The translations under genes and the position numbers were made by a program. The notes beneath the pieces were generated by a model that made no database searches, had not been told where the DNA came from, and saw only the letters and a list, made by a program, of their open reading frames with translations. This document shows, one piece after another, positions 1 through 13,069 of a stretch of 64,000 nt of DNA; position 1 is the stretch's first letter; each line of letters starts with the position of its first letter. Source of the DNA: Atherix ibis (taxonomy: Eukaryota > Arthropoda > Insecta > Diptera > Athericidae); contig OY282608.1 of NCBI GenBank assembly GCA_958298945.1, positions 15,725,933 through 15,789,932 of the forward strand. The letters run 5' to 3'.

Positions 1-210
1 CCAACAAACCAACAAGCCAACAAGCCAACAAACCAACAAACCAACAAGCCAACAAACCAACAAACCAACAAACCAACAAACCAACAAACCAACAAACCAA
101 CAAACCAACAAACCAACAAACCAACAAGCCAACAAGCCAACAAACCAACAAACCAACAAACCAACAAGCCAACAAACCAACAAGCCAACAAACCAACAAA
201 CCAACAAACC

Positions 211-700
211 AAGTAACCAAAAAGCCAACAAACTAACAAACCAACAAGCCAACAAGCCAACAAACCAACAAACCAACAAAGCAACAAGCCAACAAGCCAA
301 CAAACCAACAAACCAACAAGCCAACAAACCTACAAACCAACAAACCAACAAGCCAACAAACCAACAAACAAATAAACCAACAAACCAACAAACCAACAAA
401 CCAACAAACCAACAAACCAAAAAACCAATAAACCAACAAACCAACAAGCCAACAAACCAACAAACCAACAAACCAACAAGCCAACAAGCCAACAAACCAA
501 CAAAGAAACAAGCCAACAAACCAACAAACCAACAAACCAACAAGCTAGCAAGCCAACAAACAAATAAACCAACAAACCAAAAAACCAACAAACCAACAAA
601 CCAACAAACCAACAAACCAACAAACCAACAAACCGACAAGCCAACAAGCCAACAAACCAACAAACCAACAAGCCAACAAACCAACAAACCAACAAACCAA
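211..700. repeat. 490-bp block, copy 1
   Basis: The block runs from AAGTAACC to the CATTCC/CATGCC landmark and is 490 bases long. Inside, in order, are an AAATAAACC, an A-run unit (CCAAAAAA), AAGCTAGC, a second AAATAAACC, a second A-run and AACCGACAAGCC. In this copy the closing landmark is CATTCC. Confidence 0.8.
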
Positions 701-1425
701 CATTCCAACAAACCAACAAATCAACAAATCAACAAACCAACAAACCAACAAACCAACAAACCAACAAACCAAAAAACCAACAAACCAACAAACCATCAAA
801 CGAACAAACCTACAAATAAACAAACCAACAAACCAACAAACCAAAGAACCAACAAACCAACAAACTATCACACGAACAAACCAACAAACCAACAAACCAA
901 CAAACCAACAAACCAACAAACCAACAAACCAACAAACTAACAAACCAACAAACCAACAAACTAACAAACCAACAAGTCAACAAGTCAACAAACCAACAAA
1001 CCAACAAAGCAACAAGCCAACAAGCCAACAAACCAACAAACCAACAAGCCAACAAACCAACAAACCAACAAGCCAACAAGCCAACAAACCAACAAACCAA
1101 CAAACCACAAGCCAACAAACCAACAAACCAACAAGCCAACAAACCAACAAACCAACAAGCCAACAAACCAACAAACCAACAAACCAACAAGCCAACAAAC
1201 CAACAAACAAATAAACCAACAAACCAACAAACCAACAAACCAACAAACCAACAAACCAACAAACCAAAAAACCAATAAACCAACAAACCAACAAGCCAAC
1301 AAGCCAACAAACCAACAAACCAACAAGCCAACAAGCCAACAAACCAACAAAGCAACAAGCCAACAAACCAACAAACCAACAAGCTAACAAGCCAACAAAC
1401 AAATAAACCAACAAACAAAAAACCA

Positions 1426-2786
1426 ACAAACCAACAAACCAACAAACCAACAAACCAACAAACCGACAAGCCAACAAGCCAACAAACCAACAAACCAACA
1501 AGCCAACAAACCAACAAACCAACAAACCAACATGCCAACAAACCAACAAATCAACAAATCAACAAACCAACAAACCAAGAAACCAACAAACCAACAAACC
1601 AACAAACCAAAAAACCAACAACCCAACAAACCATCAAACGAACAAACCTACAAATAAACAAACCAACAAACCAACAAACCAAAAAACCAACAAACCAACA
1701 AACCAACAAGCCAACAAACCAACAAACCAATTAACCAACAAACCAACAAACGAACAAACCAACAAACCAACAAACCAACAAACCAACAAACCTACAAACC
1801 AAAAAACCAACAAACAAATAAACCAACAAACCAACAAACAAACAAACCAACAAACCAACAAACAAATAAACCAACAAACCAACAAACCAACAAACCAACA
1901 AACCAACAAACCAACAAACCAACAAACCAACAAACAAGCAAACCAATTAACCAACAATCCAACAAACGAACAAACCAACAAACAAACAAACCAACAAACC
2001 AACAAACCAACAAACCAACAAACCTACAAACCAACAAACCAACAAACAAATAAACCAACAAACCAACAAACCAACAAACGAAAAAACCAACAAATTAAAA
2101 AAACCAACAAACCAACAAGCCAACAAGCCAACAAACCAACAAGCCAACAAACCAACAAACCAACAAACCAACAAGCCAACAAGCCAACAAACCCACAAAC
2201 TAAGTAACCAAGAAGCCAAGAAACCAACAAACCAACAAGCCAACAAGCCAACAAACCAACAAACAAACAAGCCAACAAACCAACAAACCAACAAACCAAC
2301 AAGCCAACAAACCAACAAACCAACAAACCAATAAACCAACAAGCCAACAAACCAACAAACCAACAAACCAACAAACCAACAAGCCAACAAACCAACAAAC
2401 CAACAAACCAACATGCCAACAAACCAACAAATCAACAAATCAACAAACCAACAAACCAAGAAACCAACAAACCAACAAACCAACAAACCAAAGAACCAAC
2501 AAACCAACAAACCATCACTCGAACAAACCAACAAACCAACAAACCAACAAACCAACAAACCAACAAACTAACAAACCAACAAACCAACAAACCAAAAAAC
2601 TAACAAACCAACAAGCCAACAAGCCAACAAACCAACAAACTAACAAACCAACAAGCCAACAAACCAAAAAACCAACAAACCAACAAACCAACAAACCAAC
2701 AAACCAACAAACCAACAATCCAACAAGCCAACAAACCAACAAACCAACAAACCAAGTAACCAAAAAGCCAACAAACTAACAAAACA
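1426..2786. repeat. 1361-bp HOR unit, left locus, unit 1
   Basis: The anchors AACCGACAAG (1,461 and 2,822), CATGCC (1,531 and 2,892) and the ORF-scale pattern from 1,634 and 2,995 all repeat at 1,361 bases. That is 170 octamers plus one base, which indicates a retained single-base phase change inside the unit. The unit contains AATTAACC, CCTACAAA and AAATAAACC variants and a run near 2,090 ending in AAATTAAAAAAACC. The left edge is placed where the two copies stop matching. Confidence 0.85.
1729..2110. repeat. 216-232-bp subrepeat inside the 1361-bp unit
   Basis: AATTAACC at 1,729 and 1,945 is 216 bases (27 octamers) apart. The following CCTACAAA at 1,791 and 2,023 is 232 bases (29 octamers) apart. 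Each pair is followed by AAATAAACC. The 1361-bp unit therefore contains an older tandem duplication that has since gained or lost whole octamers. The same pair recurs in each further copy of the unit. Confidence 0.7.
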
Positions 2787-3612
2787 ACAAACCAACAAAC
2801 CAACAAACCAACAAACCAACAAACCGACAAGCCAACAAGCCAACAAACCAACAAACCAACAAGCCAACAAACCAACAAACCAACAAACCAACATGCCAAC
2901 AAACCAACAAATCAACAAATCAAAAAACCAACAAACCAAGAAACCAACAAACCAACAAACCAACAAACCAAAAAACCAACAACCCAACAAACCATCAAAC
3001 GAACAAACCTACAAATAAACAAACCAACAAACCAACAAACCAAAAAACCAACAAACCAACAAACCAACAAGCCAACAAACCAACAAACCAATTAACCAAC
3101 AAACCAACAAACGAACAAACCAACAAACCAACAAACCAACAAACCAACAAACCTACAAACCAAAAAACCAACAAACAAATAAACCAACAAACCAACAAAC
3201 AAACAAACCAACAAACCAACAAACAAATAAACCAACAAACCAACAAACCAACAAACCAACAAACCAACAAACCAACAAACCAACAAACCAACAAACAAGC
3301 AAACCAATTAACCAACAAACCAACAAACGAACAAACCAACAAACAAACAAACCAACAAACCAACAAACCAACAAACCAACAAACCTACAAACCAACAAAC
3401 CAACAAACAAATAAACCAACAAACCAACAAACCAACAAACGAAAAAACCAACAAATTAAAAAAACCAACAAACCAACAAGCCAACAAGCCAACAAACCAA
3501 CAAGCCAACAAACCAACAAACCAACAAACCAACAAGCCAACAAGCCAACAAACCCACAAACTAAGTAACCAAGAAGCCAAGAAACCAACAAACCAACAAG
3601 CCAACAAGCCAA
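2787..3612. repeat. 1361-bp HOR unit, left locus, partial unit 2
   Basis: This repeats the first part of the preceding unit with almost no change, then stops matching after the AAGTAACCAAGAAGCC landmark near 3,562. The last 500 or so bases of the unit are absent, which leaves about 1.6 units at this locus against two at the partner locus. Confidence 0.82.
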
Positions 3613-5889
3613 CAAGCCAACAAACCAACAAACCAACAAACCAACAAGCCAACAAACCAACAAACAAATAAACCAACAAACCAACAAACCAACAAACCAA
3701 CAAACCAACAAACCAAAAAACCAACAAACCAACAAACCAACAAGCCAACAAGCCAACAAACCAACAAGCCAACAAGCCAACAAACCAACAAAACAAAAAG
3801 CAAACAAACCAACAAACCAACAAACCAACAAGCCAACAAGTCAACAAACCAACAAACCAATAAAGCAACAAGCCAACAAGCCAACAAACAAACAAACCAA
3901 CAAGCCAACAAACCAACAAACCAACAAACCAACAAGCCAACAACCCAACAAACCAACAAACCAACAAGCCAACAAGTCAACAAACCAACAAACCAACAAA
4001 GCAACAAGCCAACAAGCCAACAAACCAACAAACCAACAAGCCAACAAACCAACAAACCAACAGACCAACAAGCCAACAAACCAACAAACCAACAAACCAA
4101 CAAACCAACAAACCAACAAACCAACAAACCAACAAACCAACAAACCAACAAACCAACAAGCCAACAAGCCAACAAACCAACAAACCAACAAGCCAACAAA
4201 CCAACAAATCAACAAACCAACAAACCAACAAACCAACAAACCAACAAACCAACAAACCAACAAACCAACAAGCCAACAAGCCAACAAACCAACAAACCAA
4301 CAAACCAACAAGCCAACAAACCAACAAGCCAACAAACCAACAAACCAACAAACCAAGTAACCAAAAAGCCAACAAACTAACAAACCAACAAGCCAACAAG
4401 CCAACAAACCAACAAACCAACAAAGCAACAAGCCAACAAGCCAACAAACCAACAAACCAACAAGCCAACAAACCAACAAAACAACAAACCAATAAACCAA
4501 CAAACAAATAAACCAAAAAACCAACAAACCAACAAACCAACAAACCAACAAACCAAAAAACCAACAAAGCAACAAGCCAACAAGCCAATAAACCAACAAA
4601 CCAACAAGCCAACAAACCAATAAACCAACAAACCAACAAGCCAACAAACCAACAAACAAATAAACTAACAAACCAACAAACCAACAAACCAACAAACCAA
4701 CAAACCAACAAACCAACAAACCAACAAACCAAAAAACCAACAAACCAACAAACCAACAAGCTAACAAGCCAACAAACCAACAAGCCAACAAGCCAACAAA
4801 CCAACAAACCAAAAAGCAAACAAACCAACAAACAAACAAACCAACAAGCCAACAAACCAACAAACAAATAAACCAACAAACCAAAAAACCAACAAACCAA
4901 CAAACCAACAAACCAACAAACCAACAAACCAACAAACCAACAAACCAACAAACCAACAAACCAACAAACCAGCAAACCAACAAACCAACAAACCAACAAA
5001 CCAACAAACCAACAAACCAACAAACCAACAAACCAACGAACGAACAAACTAAGTAACCAACAAGCCAACAAAACAACAAACTAACAAGCCAACAAACCAA
5101 CAAACTAACAAACCAACAAGCCAACAAACCAACAAACCAACAAGCCAAAAAGCCAAAAAACCAACAAACCAACAAACCAACAAGCCAACAAACATACAAA
5201 CCAACAAGCCAACAAACCAACAAACAAATAAACCAACAAACCAACAAACCAAATTACCAACAAACCAACAAACCTTAAAACCAACAAACCAAAAAGCCAA
5301 CAAGCCAACAAACCAACAAGCCAACAAGCCAACAAACCAACAAACCAAAAAACCAACAAACCAACAAACCAACAAGCCAAAAAGCCAACAAACCTACAAA
5401 CCAACAAACCAACAAACTAACAAACCAAGTAACCAAAAAGCCAACAAACTAACAAACCAACAAGCCAACAAACCAACAAACCAAAAAGCCAACAAACTAA
5501 CAAACCAACAAGCCAACAAGCCAACAAACCAACAAACCAACAAAGCAACAAGCCAACAAGCCAAGAAACCAACAAACCAACAAGCCAACAAAACAACAAA
5601 CCAACAAACCAACAAACCAACAAGCCAACAACCCATCAAACCAACAAACCAACAAGCCAACAAGTCAACAAACCAACAAAACAACAAAGTAACAAGCCAA
5701 CAAGCCAGCAAACCAACAAACCAACAAGCCAACAAACCAACAAACCAACAAGCCAACAAGCCAACAAACCAACAAACCAACAAACCAACAAACCAACAAG
5801 CCAACAAACCAACAAGCCAACAAACCAACAAACCAACAAGCCAACAAGCCAACAAACCAACAAGCCAACAAACCAACAAGCCAACAAAC
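3613..5889. repeat. Domain A array without a clear HOR
   Basis: This stretch has the same octamers and landmark types as its neighbours: AAGTAACC at 4,353, 5,050 and 5,426, and many AAAAAACC and AAATAAACC units. I could not pair it with another long segment by eye. It may hold older, more scrambled copies. No gene or unique sequence is visible. Confidence 0.6.
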
Positions 5890-7440
5890 CAATAAACCAA
5901 CAAATCAACAAGCCAACAAACCAACAAGCCAACAAACCAACAAACCAACAAACCAAGTAACCAAAAAGCCAACAAACTAACAAACCAACAAGCCAACAAG
6001 CCAACAAACCAACAGACCAACAAAGCAACAAGCCAACAAGCCAACAAACCAACGAACCAACAAGCCAACAAACCAACAAACCAACAAACCAACAAGCCAA
6101 CAAACCAACAAACAAATAAACCAACAAACCAACAAACCAACAAACCAACAAACCAATAAACCAAAAAACCAACAAACCAACAAACCAACAAACCACCAAA
6201 CATACAAACCAACAAGCCAACAAACCAACAAACAAATAAACCAACAAACCAACAAACCAACAAACCAACAAACCAACAAACCAAAAAACCAACAAACCAA
6301 CAAGCCAACAAGCCAACAAACCAACAAACCAACAAACCAACAAACCAAGTTACCAAAAAGCCAACAAACTAACAAACCAACAAGCCAACAAACCAACAAA
6401 CCGAAAAGCCAACCAACTAACAAACCAACAAGCCAACAAGCCAACAAACCAACAAACCAACAAAGCAACAAGCCAACATGCCAAGAAACCAACAAACCAA
6501 CAAGCCAACAAACCAACAAACCAACAAGCCAACAAACCAACAAGCCAACAACCCAACAAACCAACAAACCAACAAGCCAACAAGTCAACAAACCAACAAA
6601 CCAACAAAGCAACAAGCCAACAAGGCAACAAACCAACAAACCAACAAGCCAACAAACCAACAAACCAACAAGCCAACAAGCCAACAAACCAACAAACCAA
6701 CAAACCAACAAGCCAACAAACCAACAAACCAACAAACCAACAAGCCAACAAGCCAACAAACCAACAAACTAATAAGCCAACAAACCAACAAACCAACAAA
6801 CCAACAAACCAACAAACCAACAAGCCAACAAACCAACAAGCCAACAAACCAACAAACCAACAAACCAAGTAACCAAAAAGCCAACAAACTAACAAACCAA
6901 CAAGCCAACAAGCCAACAAACCAACAAACCAACAAAGCAACAAGCCAACAAGCCAACAAACCAACAAACCAACAAGCCAACAAACCAACAAACCAACAAA
7001 CCAACAAGCCAACAAACCAACAAACAAATAAACCAACAAACCAACAAACCAACAAACCAACAAACCAACAAACCAAAAAACCAACAAACCAACAAACCAA
7101 CAAGCCAACAAGCCAACAAACCAACAAACCAACAAGCCAACAAGCCAACAAACCAACAAACCAACAAGCCAACAAACCAACAAACCAACAAACCAACAAG
7201 CTAACAAGCCAACAAACAAATAAACCAACAAACCAAAAAACCAACAAACAAACAAACCAACAACCCAACAAACCAACAAACCGACAAGCCAACAAGCCAA
7301 CAAGCCAACAAACCAACAAACCAACAAGCCAACAAACCAACAAACCAACAAACCAACATGCCAACAAACCAACAAACCAACAAACCAATAAACCAACAAA
7401 CCAATAAACCAACAAACGAACAAGCCAACAAGCCAACAAA
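5890..7440. repeat. 1551-bp HOR unit 1
   Basis: Landmarks repeat at 1,551 bases: CAGACC at 6,013 and 7,564, AAGTAACC at 6,867 and 8,418, CATGCC at 7,357 and 8,908. In the middle the offset moves to 1,575, then 1,503 and 1,495, and back to 1,551, always by whole octamers. The offset leaves remainder 7 after division by 8 because of a single 7-base unit near 7,523 (GCCACAAAC). Confidence 0.83.
6867..7356. repeat. 490-bp block, copy 2
   Basis: The same ordered landmarks lie between AAGTAACC at 6,867 and CATGCC at 7,357, exactly 490 bases. AAATAAACC lies near 7,025 and 7,218, A-run units near 7,076 and 7,234, and AACCGACAAGCC near 7,280. Confidence 0.8.
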
Positions 7441-8925
7441 CCAATAAACCAACAAATCAACAAGCCAACAAACCAACAAGCCAACAAAATAACAAACCAA
7501 CAAACCAAGTAACCAAAAAGCCACAAACTAACAAACCAACAAGCCAACAAGCCAACAAACCAACAGACCAACAAAGCAACAAGCCAACAAGCCAACAAAC
7601 CAACGAACCAACAAGCCAACAAACCAACAAACCAACAAACCAACAAGCCAACAAACCAACAAACAAATAAACCAACAAACCAACAAACCAACAAACCAAC
7701 AAACCAACAAACCAAAAAACCAACAAACCAACAAACCAACAAACATACAAACCAACAAGCCAACAAACCAACAAACTAACAAACCAACAAACCAACAAAC
7801 CAACAAACCAACAAACCAACAAACCAACAAACCAACAAACCAACAAACCAACAAACCAACAAACCAAAAAACCAACAAACCAACAAGCCAACAAGCCAAC
7901 AAACCAACAAACCAACAAACCAAGTCACCAAAAAGCCAACAAACTAACAAACCAACAAGCCAACAAACCAACAAACCGAAAAGCCAACAAACTAACAAAC
8001 CAACAAGCCAACAAGCCAACAAACCAACAAGCCAACAAACCAACAAGCCAACAACCCAACAAACCAACAAACCAACAAGCCAACAAGTCAACAAACCAAC
8101 AAACCAACAAAGCAACAAGCCAACAAGGCAACAAACCAACAAACCAGCAAGCCAACAAACCAACAAACCAACAAGCCAACAAGCCAACAAACCAACAAAC
8201 CAACAATCCAACAAGCCAACAAACCAACAAACCAACAAGCCAACAAGCCAACAAACCAACAAACTAATAAGCCAACAAACCAACAAACCAACAAACCAAC
8301 AAACCAACAAACCAACAAACCAACAAACCAGCAAGCCAACAAGCCTACAAACCAACAAACCAACAAACCAACAAGCCAACAAACCAACAAGCCAACAAAC
8401 CAACAAACCAACAAACCAAGTAACCAAAAAGCCAACAAACTAACAAACCAACAAGCCAACAAGCCAACAAACCAACAAACCAACAAAGCAACAAGCCAAC
8501 AAGCCAACAAACCAACAAACCAACAAGCCAACAAACCAACAAACCAACAAACCAACAAGCCAACAAACCAACAAACAAATAAACCAACAAACCAACAAAC
8601 CAACAAACCAACAAACCAACAAACCAAAAAACCAACAAACCAACAAACCAACAAGCCAACAAGCCAACAAACCAACAAACCAACAAGCCAACAAGCCAAC
8701 AAACCAACAAACCAACAAGCCAACAAACCAACAAACCAACAAACCAACAAAACAACAAGCTAACAAGCCAACAAACAAATAAACCAACAAACCAAAAAAC
8801 CAACAAACAAACAAACCAACAAACCAACAAACCAACAAACCGACAAGCCAACAAGCCAACAAACCAACAAACCAACAAGCCAACAAACCAACAAACCAAC
8901 AAACCAACATGCCAACAAACCAACA
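7441..8925. repeat. 1551-bp HOR unit 2
   Basis: This is the partner of 5,890-7,440. Shared rare variants prove the match: AACCGAAAAG at about 6,399 and 7,974, AAGGCAAC at 6,622 and 8,125, and CTAATAAG at 6,769 and 8,264. The match fades after CATGCC at 8,908, where this copy has AAATCAAC units and unit 1 has AATAAACC. Confidence 0.82.
8418..8907. repeat. 490-bp block, copy 3
   Basis: AAGTAACC at 8,418 and CATGCC at 8,908 bound the block, again 490 bases long with the same internal order. It lies 1,551 bases after copy 2, as part of the larger 1551-bp repeat. Confidence 0.8.
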
Positions 8926-9901
8926 AATCAACAAATCAACAAACCAACAAACCAACAAACCAACAAACCAACAAACCAACAAACCAACAAACCAACAAAC
9001 CATCAAACGAACAAACCAACAAATAAACAAAACAACAAACCAACAAACCAAAAAACCAACAAACCAACAAACCAACAAGCCAACAAACCAACAAGCCAAC
9101 AAACCAACAAACCAACAAACCAAGTAACCAAAAAGCCAACAAACTAACAAACCAACAAGCCAACAAGCCAACCAAAAAGCCAACAAACCAACAAAGCAAC
9201 AAGCCAACAAGCTAACAAACCAACAAACCAACAAGCCAACAAACCAACAAACCAACAAACCAACAAGCCAACAAACCAACAAAGAAATAAACCAACAAAC
9301 CAACAAACCAACAAACCAACAAACCAAAAAACCAACAAACCAACAAACCAACAAACCAACAAGCCAACAAGCCATCAAACCAACAAACCAACAAGCCAAC
9401 AAGCCAACAAACCAACAAACCAACAAGCAAACAAACCAACAAACCAACAAACCAACAAGCCAACAAACCAACAAAAAAATAAACCAAAAAACCAAAAAAC
9501 AAACAAACCAACAAACCAACAAAACAACAAACCAACAATCCAACAAGCCAACTAACAAACAAACCAACAAACCAACAAACTAAGTAACCAACAAACCAAC
9601 AAACCAACAAACCAACAAACCAACAAACCAACAAGCCAACAAACCAACAAACTAACAAACCAACAAACATACAAACCAACAAACAAATAAACCAGCAAAC
9701 CAACAAACCAACAAACCAACAAACCAACAAACCAACAAACCAACAAACCAAAAAACCAACAAACCAACAAGCCAACAAGCCAACAAACCAACAAGCCAAC
9801 AAGCCAACAAACCAACAAACCAAAAATCCAACAAACCAACAAACCAACAAACCAACAAGCCAACAAGCCAACAAACCAACAAACCAACAAACCAACAAAC
9901 C
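8926..9901. repeat. Domain A array, irregular
   Basis: This stretch has octamer units with AAGTAACC at 9,122 and 9,582 and several unusual units (AAAAAAATAAACC near 9,474 and AACTAACAAAC near 9,550). I found no long partner for it by eye and see no gene. Confidence 0.55.
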
Positions 9902-10493
9902 AAGTAACCAAAAAGCCAACAAACTAACAAACCAACAAGCCAACAAACCAACAAACCAAAAAGCCAACAAACTAACAAACCAACAAGCCAACAAGCCAAC
10001 AAACCGACAAATCAACAAAGCAACAAGCCAACATGCCAAGAAACCAACAAACGAACAAGCCAACAAACCAACAAACCAACAAACCAACAAACCAACAAGC
10101 CAACAACCCAACAAACCAACAAACCAACAAGCCAACAACTCAACAAACCAACAAACCAACAAATCAACAAGCCAACAAGCCAACAAACCAACAAACCAAC
10201 AAGCCAACAAACCAACAAACCAACAAGCCAACAAGCCAACAAACCAACAAACCAACAAACCAACAAACCAACAAACCAACAAACCAACAAACCAACAAGC
10301 CAACAAGCCAACAAACCAACAAACCAACAAGCCAACAAACCAACAAACCAACAAACCAACAAACCAACAAACCAACAAACCAACAAACCAACAAACCAAC
10401 AAACCAACAAGCCAACAAGCCAACAAACCAACAAACCAACAAACCAACAAGCCAACAAACCAACAAGCCAACAAACCAACAAACCAACAAACC
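9902..10493. repeat. Third copy of the block preceding the 490-bp block
   Basis: The block from AAGTAACC at 9,902 to the next at 10,494 matches 6,347-6,866 (offset 3,555; both carry the rare CATGCCAAGAAACC) and 7,922-8,417. Lengths are 592, 520 and 496 bases, differing by whole octamers. In all three places it stands directly before a 490-bp block, so the two form a composite HOR. Confidence 0.7.
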
Positions 10494-10983
10494 AAGTAAC
10501 CAAAAAGCCAACAAACTAACAAACCAACAAGCCAACAAGCCAACAAACCAACAAACCAACAAAGCAACAAGCCAACAAGCCAACAAACCAACAAACCAAC
10601 AAGCCAACAAACCTACAAACCAACAAACCAACAAGCCAACAAACCAACAAACAAATAAACCAACAAACCAACAAACCAACAAACCAACAAACCAACAAAC
10701 CAAAACACCAATAAACCAACAAACCAACAAGCCAACAAACCAACAAACCAACAAACCAACAAGCCAACAAGCCAACAAACCAACAAAGAAACAAGCCAAC
10801 AAACCAACAAACCAACAAACCAACAAGCTAACAAGCCAACAAACAAATAAACCAACAAACCAAAAAACCAACAAACCAACAAACCAACAAACCAACAAAC
10901 CAACAAACCAACAAACCGACAAGCCAACAAGCCAACAAACCAACAAACCAACAAGCCAACAAACCAACAAACCAACAAACCAA
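10494..10983. repeat. 490-bp block, copy 4
   Basis: AAGTAACC at 10,494 and CATTCC at 10,984 bound the block. The CATTCC ending is shared only with copy 1 at 211, because both belong to the 10,283-bp segmental repeat. Confidence 0.8.
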
Positions 10984-11708
10984 CATTCCAACAAACCAAC
11001 AAATCAACAAATCAACAAACCAACAAACCAACAAACCAACAAACCAACAAACCAAAAAACCAACAAACCAACAAACCATCAAACGAACAAACCTACAAAT
11101 AAACAAACCAACAAACCAACAAACCAAAGAACCAACAAACCAACAAACTATCACACGAACAAACCAACAAACCAACAAACCAACAAACCAACAAACCAAC
11201 AAACCAACAAACCAACAAACTAACAAACCAACAAACCAACAAACTAACAAACCAACAAGTCAACAAGTCAACAAACCAACAAACCAACAAAGCAACAAGC
11301 CAACAAGCCAACAAACCAACAAACCAACAAGCCAACAAACCAACAAACCAACAAGCCAACAAGCCAACAAACCAACAAACCAACAAACCACAAGCCAACA
11401 AACCAACAAACCAACAAGCCAACAAACCAACAAACCAACAAGCCAACAAACCAACAAACCAACAAACCAACAAGCCAACAAACCAACAAACAAATAAACC
11501 AACAAACCAACAAACCAACAAACCAACAAACCAACAAACCAACAAACCAAAAAACCAATAAACCAACAAACCAACAAGCCAACAAGCCAACAAACCAACA
11601 AACCAACAAGCCAACAAGCCAACAAACCAACAAAGCAACAAGCCAACAAACCAACAAACCAACAAGCTAACAAGCCAACAAACAAATAAACCAACAAACA
11701 AAAAACCA

Positions 11709-13069
11709 ACAAACCAACAAACCAACAAACCAACAAACCAACAAACCGACAAGCCAACAAGCCAACAAACAAACAAACCAACAAGCCAACAAACCAACAA
11801 ACCAACAAACCAACATGCCAACAAACCAACAAATCAACAAATCAACAAACCAACAAACCAAGAAACCAACAAACCAACAAACCAACAAACCAAAAAACCA
11901 ACAACCCAACAAGCCATCAAACGAACAAACCTACAAATAAACAAACCAACAAACCAACAAACCAAAAAACCAACAAACCAACAAACCAACAAGCCAACAA
12001 ACCAACAAACCAATTAACCAACAAACCAACAAACGAACAAACCAACAAACCAACAAACCAACAAACCAACAAACCTACAAACCAAAAAACCAACAAACAA
12101 ATAAACCAACAAACCAACAAACAAACAAACCAACAAACCAACAAACAAATAAACCAACAAACCAACAAACCAACAAACCAACAAACCAACAAACCAACAA
12201 ACCAACAAACCAACAAACAAGCAAACCAATTAACCAACAAACCAACAAACGAACAAACCAACAAACAAACAAACCAACAAACCAACAAACCAACAAACCA
12301 ACAAACCTACAAACCAACAAACCAACAAACAAATAAACCAACAAACCAACAAACCAACAAACGAAAAAACCAACAAATTAAAAAAACCAACAAACCAACA
12401 AGCCAACAAGCCAACAAACCAACAAGCCAACAAACCAACAAACCAACAAACCAACAAGCCAACAAGCCAACAAACCCACAAACTAAGTAACCAAGAAGCC
12501 AAGAAACCAACAAACCAACAAGCCAACAAGCCAACAAACCAACAAACAAACAAGCCAACAAACCAACAAACCAACAAACCAACAAGCCAACAAACCAACA
12601 AACCAACAAACCAACAAACCAACAAGCCAACAAACCAACAAACCAACAAACCAACAAACCAACAAGCCAACAAACCAACAAACCAACAAACCAACATGCC
12701 AACAAACCAACAAATCAACAAATCAACAAACCAACAAACCAAGAAACCAACAAACCAACAAACCAACAAACCAAAGAACCAACAAACCAACAAACCATCA
12801 CTCGAACAAACCAACAAACCAACAAACCAACAAACCAACAAACCAACAAACTAACAAACCAACAAACCAACAAACCAAAAAACTAACAAACCAACAAGCC
12901 AACAAGCCAACAAACCAACAAACTAACAAACCAACAAGCCAACAAACCAAAAAACCAACAAACCAACAAACCAACAAACCAACAAACCAACAAACCAACA
13001 ATCCAACAAGCCAACAAACCAACAAACCAACAAACCAAGTAACCAAAAAGCCAACAAACTAACAAAACA
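11709..13069. repeat. 1361-bp HOR unit, right locus, unit 1
   Basis: CATGCC at 11,814 and 13,175 gives the same 1,361-base period as the left locus. The order of variant octamers matches the unit at 1,426-2,786 base for base apart from the few substitutions listed for the segmental repeat. Confidence 0.85.

Larger units (their letters stand above)
1..3612. repeat. Segmental repeat copy 1 (partner at 10,284)
   Basis: Every landmark I checked from base 1 to about 3,612 reappears 10,283 bases downstream: AAGTAACC at 211 and 10,494, CATGCC at 1,531 and 11,814, 2,412 and 12,695, 2,892 and 13,175. The copies differ by very few bases. Differences I found are at 1488/11771, 1630/11913, 1958/12241, 2332/12615 and 2924/13207, plus one octamer missing near 13,400 in the other copy. 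Copy 1 already matches at base 1, so the repeat begins before the window. Confidence 0.9.

Noticed and set aside
10033..11223. A 396-codon plus-strand frame reading repeats of PTNQQTNK, and shorter ones (for example 6478-7407)
   Set aside because: Same cause as the minus-strand frames. They start at ATG made by the CATGCC variant and stop at TAA made by CTAACAAA or AATAAACC. A resemblance to Q/N-rich or mucin-like proteins is due to base composition.
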